Below, one piece after another: positions 40,832 through 48,941 of a stretch of 48,985 bases of DNA. Origin of the DNA: Sphingomonas sp. PP-CE-3G-477 (GTDB lineage Bacteria; Pseudomonadota; Alphaproteobacteria; Sphingomonadales; Sphingomonadaceae). The position numbers and the translations under genes are program-made. The notes beneath the pieces are model-generated. The model was not told the origin of the DNA and did no database searches. It saw only the letters and a list, made by a program, of their open reading frames with translations. The stretch lies in the NCBI RefSeq assembly GCF_003050745.1, contig NZ_QAOF01000014.1, positions 1-48,985 of the forward strand, in the 5' to 3' direction. The stretch's first letter is position 1. Each line of letters starts with the position of its first letter.

Positions 40832-41590
40832 ATGAGTCGTCGGTTTGCTTTGCTGTCCGTTACCGCGCTGGGCCTGCTGGCCGGTTGCGCACAGAAACCA
40901 CGGACCGTCGCGCAGGTCGCGCCGCCCGTGATCATGGTGCCGGTGCCCGCGCCGACGATGCCGAAGGGCGCGTCGCCGACCATCGTCATCCCGGTCGCGC
41001 TCGCCGATGGTACCTATCCGACACCGAATCGCAACCTGACGACGTCCGCCAAGGTCTGGCATCTCCGCGCCGCGCTTAACGTCGCCGCGCTGGCGTGTCG
41101 CGGGCCGCAGGAAGTGGTGATCGTCGCGGGCTACAACGCGTTGCTGTCGGCGCAGAAGCCGGTGCTCGCCAAGGCCGAGGCCACCTATGCCAGCGAATAC
41201 AAGTCGGGCGGCGGCGACTGGCAGGATCGCTACGACGATTCGATGACTCGGCTCTACAACTTCTTCTCGCAGTCGCCCGCGCGCGACGACTTCTGCGCCG
41301 CGGCAGGCACGGTGCTCGCCCAGAGCGCCGGTCTGACCGCCGAGGCCTTGCCCGCGTTCGCCGCACAGAACCTGCCGGTGCTCGAGCGGCCGTTCACCGA
41401 TTTCTACCGCGCGGTCGATGCATGGCGCGGTCGCACGGTGCGTCCGGTCCAGCCGCAGCTCGCCGTCTCGCGCCAATATGCGTCGAACATGCCGGTGCAG
41501 ACGATCACGCAGGCGCGTCTCCAGCCGATCTCGCAGCCGGTACCGCCCGCGCAGCCTCGCCTGAAACTCGACGCCAGCGTCTTCCAGTAA
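40832..41590 (+). CDS. Predicted lipoprotein
   Basis: 252 residues with lipobox LLAGC (Cys19). The mature part is helical: YPTPNRNLTTSAKVWHLRAALNVAALACRGP, then VIVAGYNALLSAQKPVLAKAEATYASEYKSG, and a Pro-rich C-terminus. I do not recognise a named family; the pattern resembles sphingomonad lipoproteins of unknown role. ATG 40832 is preceded by AGGTGG. It lies 116 bases upstream of the ybgC-tol operon on the same strand. Confidence 0.75.
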   Translation: MSRRFALLSVTALGLLAGCAQKPRTVAQVAPPVIMVPVPAPTMPKGASPTIVIPVALADGTYPTPNRNLTTSAKVWHLRAALNVAALACRGPQEVVIVAGYNALLSAQKPVLAKAEATYASEYKSGGGDWQDRYDDSMTRLYNFFSQSPARDDFCAAAGTVLAQSAGLTAEALPAFAAQNLPVLERPFTDFYRAVDAWRGRTVRPVQPQLAVSRQYASNMPVQTITQARLQPISQPVPPAQPRLKLDASVFQ

Positions 41591-41600
41591 ACGAACTGTA

Positions 41601-41624
41601 ATCCTCCCCTTGGCGGGCGAGGAT
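41601..41624 (+). repeat. Second ATCCTCCCC/GGCGAGGAT hairpin
   Basis: Related in sequence to 40494-40518, followed by GATCGGTAGG (compare GATCGATAGG there). It directly follows the lipoprotein stop. Confidence 0.55.
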
Positions 41625-41706
41625 CGGTAGGTCCGTCACGTCCGCCCAACGCGTTCTCACAGCAAAGCTTGGCTTCCCTGCAAAGACTGGGTTAACAGCC
41701 GCGGGA

Positions 41707-42165
41707 ATGGCTGAGGTTTCAGATCGTCCGGCGGAAGGCCGCTTCGACGGGCGCGAGCACCGGTTTCCGGTGCGCGTCTATTTCGAGGACACCGATCTGT
41801 CGGGCGCGGTCTATCACGCCAATTACCTGCGCTACATGGAACGCGCGCGGTCCGACATGCTGCGGGTCGGCGGGATCGACCAGCGCGCGACGTTCGAGGC
41901 GGGCGAGGGCTCCTACGCGATCGCCAGCGTCGCTATCCGCTATGCCGCACCGGCGAAGCTCGACGACGCCTTGCTGGTCGTCTCGCGGATACGCCGTGTC
42001 CGCTCGGCCGGGGTCACCATTCATCAAAGGGTCATGCGCGACGGGCTTGTCTTGGCCGAGGCGGACGTGGTGGCGGCATTGGTCGCTCCCAATGGCCGCC
42101 CACGCCGCCAGCCGCGCGCCTGGATCGATATCTACGAACGCCTTGTCTGGCAGGGGGAAGCATGA
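41707..42165 (+). CDS. ybgC: Tol-Pal system acyl-CoA thioesterase YbgC
   Basis: 152 residues, hotdog fold with the 4-hydroxybenzoyl-CoA thioesterase signature YFEDTDLSGAVYHANYLRYMERAR near 25-48; the Asp of EDTD is the catalytic residue of the family. Likely acts on phospholipid-related acyl-CoA or acyl-ACP. First gene of the tol-pal cluster; its stop overlaps the tolQ ATG (ATGA). Confidence 0.95.
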   Translation: MAEVSDRPAEGRFDGREHRFPVRVYFEDTDLSGAVYHANYLRYMERARSDMLRVGGIDQRATFEAGEGSYAIASVAIRYAAPAKLDDALLVVSRIRRVRSAGVTIHQRVMRDGLVLAEADVVAALVAPNGRPRRQPRAWIDIYERLVWQGEA

Positions 42166-42854
42166 ATCCGGTGTTGACTATGGATAGCGCGACGCTGTCG
42201 CCGATCCACTTGTTCCTCCAGGCCGACTGGGTGGTGAAGGGCGTGATGATCGGGCTGTTGCTCGCCAGCATCTGGACCTGGGCGCTGATCGTCGCGTTTT
42301 GGCGGCGGATCGGCAAGACGCGCAAGGGCATGACCCGGTTCGAGCGCGATTTCTGGAAGGCCGAAGATATCGACGTCTTCTACAAGGCGGAGGGCGAGAA
42401 CGACCTGCCGTCGGCGCGTGTGTTCGCGGCCGGCGTGACCGAGTGGCGGCGCTCGACCGCGGGCGGCACGATCGACAAGAGCGGTACGCGCGAGCGGCTG
42501 GCGACGACGATGGGTGCTGCGGTCGCGGGCGAGATCGACAAGCTGTCGGATCGGCTCAACGTGCTGGCGACGGTCGGCTCGGTCGCGCCGTTCGTCGGGC
42601 TGTTCGGTACGGTCTGGGGCATCATGCGAAGCTTCACCAGCATCGCGGCGGCGCAGAACACGTCGCTCGCGGTGGTCGCGCCGGGGATCGCGGAGGCGTT
42701 GTTCGCCACCGCGATCGGGCTGTTCGCGGCTATTCCTGCGGTGATCGCGTACAACCGCTTCTCGCACGGCATCAACCGGATCGAAGCGAGCCTCAACCGC
42801 TTCGCCGACGGTTTCCACACGACCCTGTCGCGCCAACTGGACGGCTCGCGATGA
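42162..42854 (+). CDS. tolQ: Tol-Pal system protein TolQ
   Basis: 230 residues, three membrane helices: about 19-43 (FLQADWVVKGVMIGLLLAS and on), 135-160 (ATVGSVAPFVGLFGTVWGIM, the MotA/TolQ/ExbB core) and 173-200 (VAPGIAEALFATAIGLFAAIP). Forms the proton channel with TolR to energise TolA. Followed by a REP unit before tolR. Confidence 0.96.
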   Translation: MNPVLTMDSATLSPIHLFLQADWVVKGVMIGLLLASIWTWALIVAFWRRIGKTRKGMTRFERDFWKAEDIDVFYKAEGENDLPSARVFAAGVTEWRRSTAGGTIDKSGTRERLATTMGAAVAGEIDKLSDRLNVLATVGSVAPFVGLFGTVWGIMRSFTSIAAAQNTSLAVVAPGIAEALFATAIGLFAAIPAVIAYNRFSHGINRIEASLNRFADGFHTTLSRQLDGSR

Positions 42855-42861
42855 TGGTCCT

Positions 42862-42978
42862 TCTTATTCCCCTTCCGCTTGCGGGAGGGGTCAGGGGAGG
42901 GGCTTCTACCTTCTCCTCCGACAGCAGCATTCGCGGCACTGCCCTCCCCCGACCCCTCCCGCGAGCGGGAGGGGAGTA
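42862..42978. repeat. REP-like hairpin pair between tolQ and tolR
   Basis: The left arm has CCTTCCGCTTGCGGGAGGGG and the right arm CCCTCCCGCGAGCGGGAGGG, with CCCCGACCCCTCC and its complement around them. It sits inside an operon, and its right edge (GGGGAG, 42971-42976) is the only visible Shine-Dalgarno for tolR. Confidence 0.85.
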
Positions 42979-42986
42979 GAGTGGCG

Positions 42987-43418
42987 ATGAACCTTCCCTC
43001 CAGCCGCGGTCGCGGCCGTCGCGCGCCGATGGCGGATATCAATGTTACGCCGCTGGTCGACGTGATGCTCGTGCTGCTGATCATCTTCATGGTGACCGCG
43101 CCGTTGATGACCGCGGGCGTGCCGGTGAACCTCCCCGACGCGCGTGCGAAGGCGCTCGACCAGGAGCAGAAGCCGGTCGAGATCTCGATGGACGGCACCG
43201 GCGCGCTGTTCATCGACAAGGATCAGGTGACCGACGACGCGTTGCCGGTCCGGTTGGCCGCGATCGCCGCCAGCCGAGCGGTCGGCGACGAACCGCAGGT
43301 GTTGCTGCGCGCGGACCGGAAGCTCGATTACGGCCGCGTGATGCGCGTGATGGGCGAACTCAACCGCGCTGGGCTGAACCGCGTCGCGCTGGTGACCGTC
43401 GAGGGTAACCAGAACTGA
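42987..43418 (+). CDS. tolR: Tol-Pal system protein TolR
   Basis: 143 residues from ATG 42987: basic N-terminus (MNLPSSRGRGRRAPMAD), INVTPLVDVMLVLLIIFMVTAP as the single membrane helix with the proton-path Asp in PLVDVML, then a periplasmic ExbD/TolR domain. GTG 42981 in the same frame is an alternative. The frame upstream is REP sequence. Confidence 0.94.
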   Translation: MNLPSSRGRGRRAPMADINVTPLVDVMLVLLIIFMVTAPLMTAGVPVNLPDARAKALDQEQKPVEISMDGTGALFIDKDQVTDDALPVRLAAIAASRAVGDEPQVLLRADRKLDYGRVMRVMGELNRAGLNRVALVTVEGNQN

Positions 43419-43428
43419 TGGCTGGCTG

Positions 43429-44466
43429 ATGGACCGTTCGGAGAAGATCGGCCTTGGCGTCGCGGTCGTCGGGCACGTCCTGCTGTTCGGCGCGCTGTCG
43501 CTCGGCTTTCTCGGTGCGCCCGAACTGCCGAAGAAGATCGAGCAGCAGCCGATCGACGTGAGCCTCGTGCCCGATGTCGCGCTCGAGGCGACCGCGCCGC
43601 AGTCGGTGGAGACGCCGGCCGAATCGGTCGCGCCGGACGAGGGTGCGCCCGAGGATGCCGCGCCGCCTGCTCCGGAAGAAGCCGAGCTCGAGCCGAAGCC
43701 CGATCCCGTGCCGCCTGCGCCGCAGCCCAAGCCCGCCCCATCGAAACCTGCGCCCAAACCGCAACCGGCACCCGAGCCGAAGCCTCAACCCAAACCCAGG
43801 CCCGCGCCGCCGAAACCTGTCGCAAACCCCGCGCCGGTCCCTAAGCCCGTCGTGAAGCCACAGCCCAAGGCCGAGAAGGCGCCACCCGCCAAGGCCGCGC
43901 CCGCGAAGTCCGCGCCGACCAAGGCTGCGGCGAAACCGAGCGCCGCGCCCGCGAAGACGTCCTCGTCCGCGTCGTCGGCCAAGCCCGCGAAACCGTCCTC
44001 GACCAAGGGCAGCGGCTCGACCGCCGAGGCGAAGACCTCACGGCCACGCGGGTCGCGGCTCGGCGACAATTTCCTGAAGGGGCTGTCGGCCGATCCGTCG
44101 CCGAGCAAGTCGGAAGCGCCCAAGGCGGCCAAGCTCGGCGCGCAGGCGGCGGCGAACATCGGCTCGGCAATCCTGCGCCAGGTGCAGCCCTGCGCCAACC
44201 GCCAGGTCACGCCGGGGCCGGGCGCCGAGCGGATCCGCGTGACGATCAACCTGAAGCTCAACCGCGACGGCACGCTGAAGTCGCGGCCGACGATCAGCGG
44301 TCATGCCGGCGTCGACGACGACAACCGGCGCTATGTCGACCGCGTTGACGATTTGGCGATCGCGACCTTCGTCGGATGTTCGCCGCTACGCGGTTTGCCC
44401 GACGACCTGTATGACGTGCAGAACGGCTGGAGCAATTTCAGCCTGCGCTACAAACTTCCCGGCTGA
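43429..44466 (+). CDS. tolA: TolA-like protein
   Basis: 345 residues: one membrane helix at about 7-28 (IGLGVAVVGHVLLFGALSLGF), a long Pro/Lys/Ala/Glu-rich region from about 65 to 235 that would span the periplasm, and a C-terminal TolA/TonB-like domain from about 240 (GSAILRQVQPCANRQVTPGP, RVTINLKLNRDGTLKSRPTISG) with two Cys that may pair. Connects TolQR to TolB and Pal. It starts 10 bases after tolR. Confidence 0.92.
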   Translation: MDRSEKIGLGVAVVGHVLLFGALSLGFLGAPELPKKIEQQPIDVSLVPDVALEATAPQSVETPAESVAPDEGAPEDAAPPAPEEAELEPKPDPVPPAPQPKPAPSKPAPKPQPAPEPKPQPKPRPAPPKPVANPAPVPKPVVKPQPKAEKAPPAKAAPAKSAPTKAAAKPSAAPAKTSSSASSAKPAKPSSTKGSGSTAEAKTSRPRGSRLGDNFLKGLSADPSPSKSEAPKAAKLGAQAAANIGSAILRQVQPCANRQVTPGPGAERIRVTINLKLNRDGTLKSRPTISGHAGVDDDNRRYVDRVDDLAIATFVGCSPLRGLPDDLYDVQNGWSNFSLRYKLPG

Positions 44467-44477
44467 GGATGTCCGTT

Positions 44478-44684
44478 ATGACTCGATCGATCCTGGGGTT
44501 CTTCCCTTCGCGCCAGACCCTTCCGGTTACAGCTGACCGATCAACGCAAGGTAACCACCCCGGCGCAGGCCGGGGCCCAATTGCGAAGGTCGATGTAATG
44601 ATGCGCAACGCTCCCTCAGCGGCGTCCCCCAATTGGGCCCCGGCCTTCGCCGGGGTGGAGTTGGGTGGGCGTATGACTCGATCG
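44478..44684 (+). repeat. REP unit bounded by a 12-bp duplication of the tolB start
   Basis: ATGACTCGATCG occurs at 44478-44489 and again at 44673-44684, in the same frame, with a CCCCGGC-family REP pair (44554-44658) between. The left copy has GAGGA at 44465-44469 at ideal distance; the right copy leads into the TolB signal peptide. The simplest reading is a REP insertion at the tolB start with duplication of the start region. Confidence 0.75.
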
Positions 44685-46076
44685 GTTCTTGCTTCGGTTG
44701 GGCTGCTCGCGTTCGTCTCCGGCAGTGCAGCGTATGCGCAAGACGCACCAGCGCCGGCACCCCAGCAAGCCCCCGCCGATACTGCAGCGCAGGCAGCGGC
44801 AGGCGATCAGTCCGGCGGACTCGTGGTCGACGTCACCGGCGGCATTTCCGCACCGATGCCGATCGCGATTCCCGTGATGCCGACCGCTGCGGTGGTGTCG
44901 ACGCCCGCAGGATCGACCGACGTGCTCGGTCGCCAGCTCGCCGACATCGTTACCAACGATCTGCGTAATTCCGGCCTGTTTACGCCGCTATCCCCAGGCC
45001 AGCTCCGCCCAATTACCTTCCCCGAAGTCACCGCCCCCGGGTTCGATTACTGGGGCAGCACCGGCGCGCAGGCGCTGGTTCAGGGCTTCATACGAGCGAA
45101 CGGCGACGGCAACCTGACCGTCGGCTGCTACCTCTACGACGTATCGTCGAAGGCCGAACTGACCCGCACCGGGTTCGTCGTGCCGCCGTCGGACTGGCGT
45201 CGCGCAGGGCATAAATGCGCCGACATGGTCTACACCCGCCTCACCGGCGAAGGCGCGTATTTCGACAGCCGCGTCGTGTACGTGTCCGAGACCGGACCCA
45301 AGGGCCACCGCATCAAGCGGCTCGCGATCATGGATCAGGACGGCGCCAATCACCGCTTCCTGACCAACGGCCAGTCGATCGTCCTGACCCCGCGGTTCGC
45401 GCCGAACCAGCAGTCGATCGTCTATATGAGCTATCTCAACAATCGCCCGGCGATCTATGTCTACGACATCGGCTCGGGCAAGCAGCGGCTCGTCGTGGCG
45501 AACGCGAACCTGACGTTTGCGCCGCGCTTCTCGCCGGACGGTCGCAACATCCTGTTCTCGATGGCGCAGGGCGGCAACACCGACGTCTACCGCGTGTCGT
45601 CGCAGGGTGGCACGCCGCAGCGGTTGACCAATTCGCCGGGGATCGACACCGGCGGCAGCTATTCGCCGGACGGCTCGAAGATCGTGTTCGAGAGCGATCG
45701 CTCGGGCGGGCAGCAGATCTACGTGATGAACGCCGATGGCTCGAACCAGCAGCGGATCAGCTTCGGCGGTGGGCGCTATGCGACGCCGGTGTGGAGCCCG
45801 CGCGGCGACCTGATCGCGTTCACCAAGCTCGGCGGCGGCTTCCGCATCGGTATCATGAGCCCGAGCGGCGGCGGCGAGAAATTGCTGACCAACGACTGGC
45901 AGGACGAGGGTCCGAGCTGGTCGCCGAACGGTCGCGTGATCAACTTCTATCGTTCGGGACGCGGTAGCGGCGGCAAGGCGGACCTCTGGTCGGTCGACCT
46001 TACCGGCGTCAACGAGCGGAAAATCCCGACGCCGCTCGACGGCTCGGATCCGGCATGGGGCCCCCTGCGGCCCTGA
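44673..46076 (+). CDS. tolB: Tol-Pal system beta-propeller protein TolB
   Basis: 467 residues from ATG 44673: signal peptide MTRSVLASVGLLAFVSGSAAYAQ, N-terminal domain with LVVDVTGGISAPMPIAIPVMP and IVTNDLRNSGLFTPLS, and a six-bladed propeller with repeated FSPDGRNILFSM, YSPDGSKIVFESDRSGGQQIYVMNADGS, WSPRGDLIAFT and WSPNGRVINFY blades. Periplasmic link between TolA and Pal. Initiation at the upstream copy of the start (44478) would add 65 residues with no signal-peptide character, so the 44673 start is favoured. Confidence 0.95.
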   Translation: MTRSVLASVGLLAFVSGSAAYAQDAPAPAPQQAPADTAAQAAAGDQSGGLVVDVTGGISAPMPIAIPVMPTAAVVSTPAGSTDVLGRQLADIVTNDLRNSGLFTPLSPGQLRPITFPEVTAPGFDYWGSTGAQALVQGFIRANGDGNLTVGCYLYDVSSKAELTRTGFVVPPSDWRRAGHKCADMVYTRLTGEGAYFDSRVVYVSETGPKGHRIKRLAIMDQDGANHRFLTNGQSIVLTPRFAPNQQSIVYMSYLNNRPAIYVYDIGSGKQRLVVANANLTFAPRFSPDGRNILFSMAQGGNTDVYRVSSQGGTPQRLTNSPGIDTGGSYSPDGSKIVFESDRSGGQQIYVMNADGSNQQRISFGGGRYATPVWSPRGDLIAFTKLGGGFRIGIMSPSGGGEKLLTNDWQDEGPSWSPNGRVINFYRSGRGSGGKADLWSVDLTGVNERKIPTPLDGSDPAWGPLRP

Positions 46077-46128
46077 ACCTGCTATGGGGGCATAACGGGG
46101 AAACGTGATTTTCTACGGGAGACTATCT

Positions 46129-46656
46129 ATGTCGAAGCTTTCCAACATCTTGCTTGCGTGCACCGCGCTGATCGCCGTCGCCGGCTGTGCCAAGAAGCGT
46201 CCCGAAGTGTTGCCGCCCGCACCGGTCGACAACAACGCGCCGGTCGATCCGAATGCGGGCCAGAACGGCGGCAATGTCGGCGGGGCGATCGTGCCGGGGT
46301 CGGATGCCGACTTCCAGCGCTCGGTCAGCTCGAACACGGTGAATTTCGGGCTCGACATGTACGACATCGATCCGACCGCCCGCGCGATCCTCGACAGCCA
46401 GGCGCAGTGGCTGGCGAAGTTCCCGAACCAGCGCATCACGATCGAAGGCCATGCCGACGAGCGTGGCACGCGCGAGTACAACCTCGCGCTCGGCGATCGT
46501 CGGGCGAACGCGACCAAGAACTATCTGGCAGCGAAGGGCGTGTCGTCGTCGCGGATGACGACGATCAGCTACGGCAAGGAGCGCCCGGTCGCGATGGGCT
46601 CGGACGACCAGAGCTGGGCGGCGAACCGTCGTGCTGTGACCGTGGTCCTGAACTAG
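46129..46656 (+). CDS. pal: Peptidoglycan-associated lipoprotein Pal
   Basis: 175 residues from ATG 46129 (GGGAG upstream). Lipobox LIAVAGC with Cys20; linker rich in Asn/Pro/Gly; OmpA-like domain from about 65 with YDIDPTARAILDSQAQWLAKF and ITIEGHADERGTREYNLALGDRRA, which binds peptidoglycan, ending ANRRAVTVVLN. Last gene of the tol-pal cluster here; the usual cpoB/ybgF does not follow. Confidence 0.97.
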   Translation: MSKLSNILLACTALIAVAGCAKKRPEVLPPAPVDNNAPVDPNAGQNGGNVGGAIVPGSDADFQRSVSSNTVNFGLDMYDIDPTARAILDSQAQWLAKFPNQRITIEGHADERGTREYNLALGDRRANATKNYLAAKGVSSSRMTTISYGKERPVAMGSDDQSWAANRRAVTVVLN

Positions 46657-47056
46657 GGCGTTTCCCCGCAAAGCGCGATAATATTGGAATCGAGGTGATG
46701 CTGGGTGCGTAAGACATCGCCCACATCACCTCGGCCGGTTTGCAGGGGTTTCGGGGCTGAGGGTGCGTTCGTTATGAGGACGCGATGCCTCGGCGTACCC
46801 GGTCAGCCGTACGAGCAGGGACATGGAATGGACCGCTCGGATATCCTCGACGCCAAGGAAATCGTCCGAAGGACGGGGCGATCTCGATCATCGACGATCG
46901 AAGCTCGCCGTAGCCAGCGCAATGCGCACAACCCTCGATAGGCTTTGGGCAGCCGTGGCTTGGCAGTTGCGGGAGGGGCCGGTGACCTCGCCCGGCAGGT
47001 GATCTCGCCCAGTCAGCAATGCTCGCCAAACCACGCTACTGAATAACCATGGCGCT
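46657..47056. other. 400-base gap without a supported gene
   Basis: Between pal and the convergent flippase. One open frame (46774-46941) has no ribosome binding site and coding-unlike composition (rich in Arg/Ser from GC runs), so I leave it out. No hairpin with a T-run was seen that would end the tol operon. Confidence 0.4.
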
Positions 47057-48568
47057 CTAGTCGCTCGTGGTTTCCTGGTCTCTCACCGATTGTCTGCGCA
47101 CCACCGCCATCAGGTCGTGTATCGCCGGCCGTGAGAACACATACAGCCAGGCGGCATAAATCGATGCACCTGCCATGACGAGTATCGTCAGTCGCAACGG
47201 AACACCCAATGGTCGTATGCCGCGGTCGATCAGTCCGATGATCAGTGCCATCGCGATCGCTGCCAGCGCAGGGGGGGCCACGGCGCGCGCAAAGTCGCGC
47301 AGGGACACGCCGATGACGGGTAAAGTCCGCCACGCGCTGATGCCAAGATAAACGGGATACGCCGCGATCCACGCGGCGCCCAGGCCGATCGGTCCCCACT
47401 GCGCGCCGGCCAGGAACGCGATCGTCAGAATCAACGCCCCGACCGCGCCGTTCTGTACACCGATCCCCGGTCGTCCGCACGTATCGGACGCTGGCACCAG
47501 CAATATCTGCAGCGTCATGAACGGCATCGCGAGTGCCAGCAGTCGAACCACGGGCGCCATCTCGTGCCATTTTTCACCGAGGATGGTCAGCACGAGCGGT
47601 TCGGCGGTCGCGGCCAACCCCATATAGCACGGCATCGCGACGATCATCACCATCCGCAGGCCTTTCACGAACGCGCGGCCGATCGCACCCGGCTCATGAT
47701 GCATCCGTGCATAGGCGGAGAACGCGACTTCGTTCAGCGGCGGCACGAACTTCGCGACGAAGATCTGCGCCAGGAACAGACTGGTCGTATAGATGCCGAG
47801 CATGTGGGCGGAGAAACTACGCCCGGCGATGGCCACGTCGGCTTGGCTCTGGAGAAACAGGCATAGCTGCCCCGCCGCCATCATGCCGCCGTACTGCGCG
47901 ATCGGTCCCGCACCCCGAAAGTCGAAACTCGGCCATACGAGCGACCGTGCGCCCCACGTCATCATCGCCCCGCGGATTCCGAACAGGACGATTGGCGCCA
48001 GCACCAGCGTCCATATCCCGAGCCCATAGAGCGCGCCGCCCAGTGCGGTGATCGCAGACGCGACCGACGCAACGACGTTCGCCTTGGCCTGATGGCGGAA
48101 ATCCATCGTCCGTGCGAGCAACGCATAGGGCAGCACGATGAACGGCGTCGTCAGATGCAGCACGGCCTGAACGCGCAGCATGTCGCCGACGATCGGCTGC
48201 CGGTAATATGCGGCAGCCCAGGGAGCGAGCGCCAATTGACCGATGGCCAGGGCAAGGTTGAGCACGATCAGCATGCCGAACAGCTGGCGCACGTCGCGGT
48301 GTTCGACGGTCTTCTGTCGGATCAGCCCATTGGCGAGCCCATAGCCGTCGAGCATTGCCAGCAACGCGATCACCACCTGACCCATCGCGAACAGCCCGTA
48401 ATCGGCGGGTACGAGAATGCGGATTACCGCAAAGGTGGCGGCCCACTGGATGAGTTGCGCGACGATCTGGCTACCCGAGCGCCACAGGAGCGCCGTCCGA
48501 ATTTGTCCGGGCAGCAGGCTTTCCGCGGATCCGGCGCCGCGAACTGGGGGGAGGTCGACGGTGTCCAT
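47057..48568 (-). CDS. Lipopolysaccharide/O-antigen flippase (Wzx-like, MOP superfamily)
   Basis: 503 residues with about twelve to fourteen helices. N-terminal IRTALLWRSGSQIVAQLIQWAATFAVIRIL, VPADYGLFAMGQVVIALLAML and LIRQKTVEHRDVRQLFG are the polysaccharide-export (MVF/Wzx, lipopolysaccharide biosynthesis WzxC-type) signature. Expected to flip undecaprenol-linked glycan repeat units. It may serve the surface-glycan genes, but lies about 10 kb from the GT cluster. Substrate not inferable. Confidence 0.88.
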   Translation of the reverse strand: MDTVDLPPVRGAGSAESLLPGQIRTALLWRSGSQIVAQLIQWAATFAVIRILVPADYGLFAMGQVVIALLAMLDGYGLANGLIRQKTVEHRDVRQLFGMLIVLNLALAIGQLALAPWAAAYYRQPIVGDMLRVQAVLHLTTPFIVLPYALLARTMDFRHQAKANVVASVASAITALGGALYGLGIWTLVLAPIVLFGIRGAMMTWGARSLVWPSFDFRGAGPIAQYGGMMAAGQLCLFLQSQADVAIAGRSFSAHMLGIYTTSLFLAQIFVAKFVPPLNEVAFSAYARMHHEPGAIGRAFVKGLRMVMIVAMPCYMGLAATAEPLVLTILGEKWHEMAPVVRLLALAMPFMTLQILLVPASDTCGRPGIGVQNGAVGALILTIAFLAGAQWGPIGLGAAWIAAYPVYLGISAWRTLPVIGVSLRDFARAVAPPALAAIAMALIIGLIDRGIRPLGVPLRLTILVMAGASIYAAWLYVFSRPAIHDLMAVVRRQSVRDQETTSD

Positions 48569-48780
48569 CGTATCGTCGGTATAGGGCGTCGGTCTTCACA
48601 AGCGCTTAAGCGCTACGCGTATGCTCCATATCTCCGGCTTACGAGGTCGGCCTTGAGCGATAGGGCAACCAGCGTTCCCGTATCCGTTGGCAGCGGATTG
48701 CCATCGGCACCGATTCCAAGGGCATGGGCGTCACAAACGCGTCAGCCGGCAAAAATTGCCACAAATGTGAAAGATTGTGT

Positions 48781-48809
48781 TTGACGCGAATCGGAAGCGC
48801 CCCTAGAGG
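48781..48809 (+). promoter_or_regulatory. Candidate promoter near right edge
   Basis: TTGACG at 48781-48786, 17-base spacer, TAGAGG at 48804-48809. It resembles the candidate at 12838-12866 (TTGACT, N17, TAGGCG). It would produce a leader of about 80 bases before the hairpin at 48876. Confidence 0.35.
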
Positions 48810-48875
48810 GGTGTCACCGCAGCGAACGGCCACACGGTCTGGTTGCTACGGTCGCAAAAAACCAGATGCTCCAAA

Positions 48876-48894
48876 CCTTCCGCAAGGAGGGGTT
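48876..48894 (+). promoter_or_regulatory. Hairpin with GCAA tetraloop covering a Shine-Dalgarno
   Basis: CCTTCC (48876-48881), GCAA loop (48882-48885), GGAGGG (48886-48891; one G-T wobble). AAGGAGGGG is a near-perfect Shine-Dalgarno 4 bases before ATG 48895, and the stem would hide it. GCAA is a GNRA-type loop. Confidence 0.5.
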
Positions 48895-48927
48895 ATGCGA
48901 GTGTCGGTATTTTTGTCGGCTCTTTGA
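48895..48927 (+). CDS. 10-codon leader-like ORF
   Basis: Encodes MRVSVFLSAL and then TGA, behind the strong AAGGAGGGG. Too short to be a stable protein; it may be a leader whose translation controls the gene starting at about 48942. Not proven. Confidence 0.35.
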   Translation: MRVSVFLSAL

Positions 48928-48941
48928 CATTGTAGGTTAAG

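Noticed and set aside
44469..44672. TolB N-terminal extension including translated REP sequence
   Set aside because: The extension lacks signal-peptide character and is largely REP-derived; the true signal peptide starts at 44673, though translation from 44478 is still possible.
46774..46941. Short frame after pal
   Set aside because: No ribosome binding site and Arg/Ser-rich composition; no similarity recognised.
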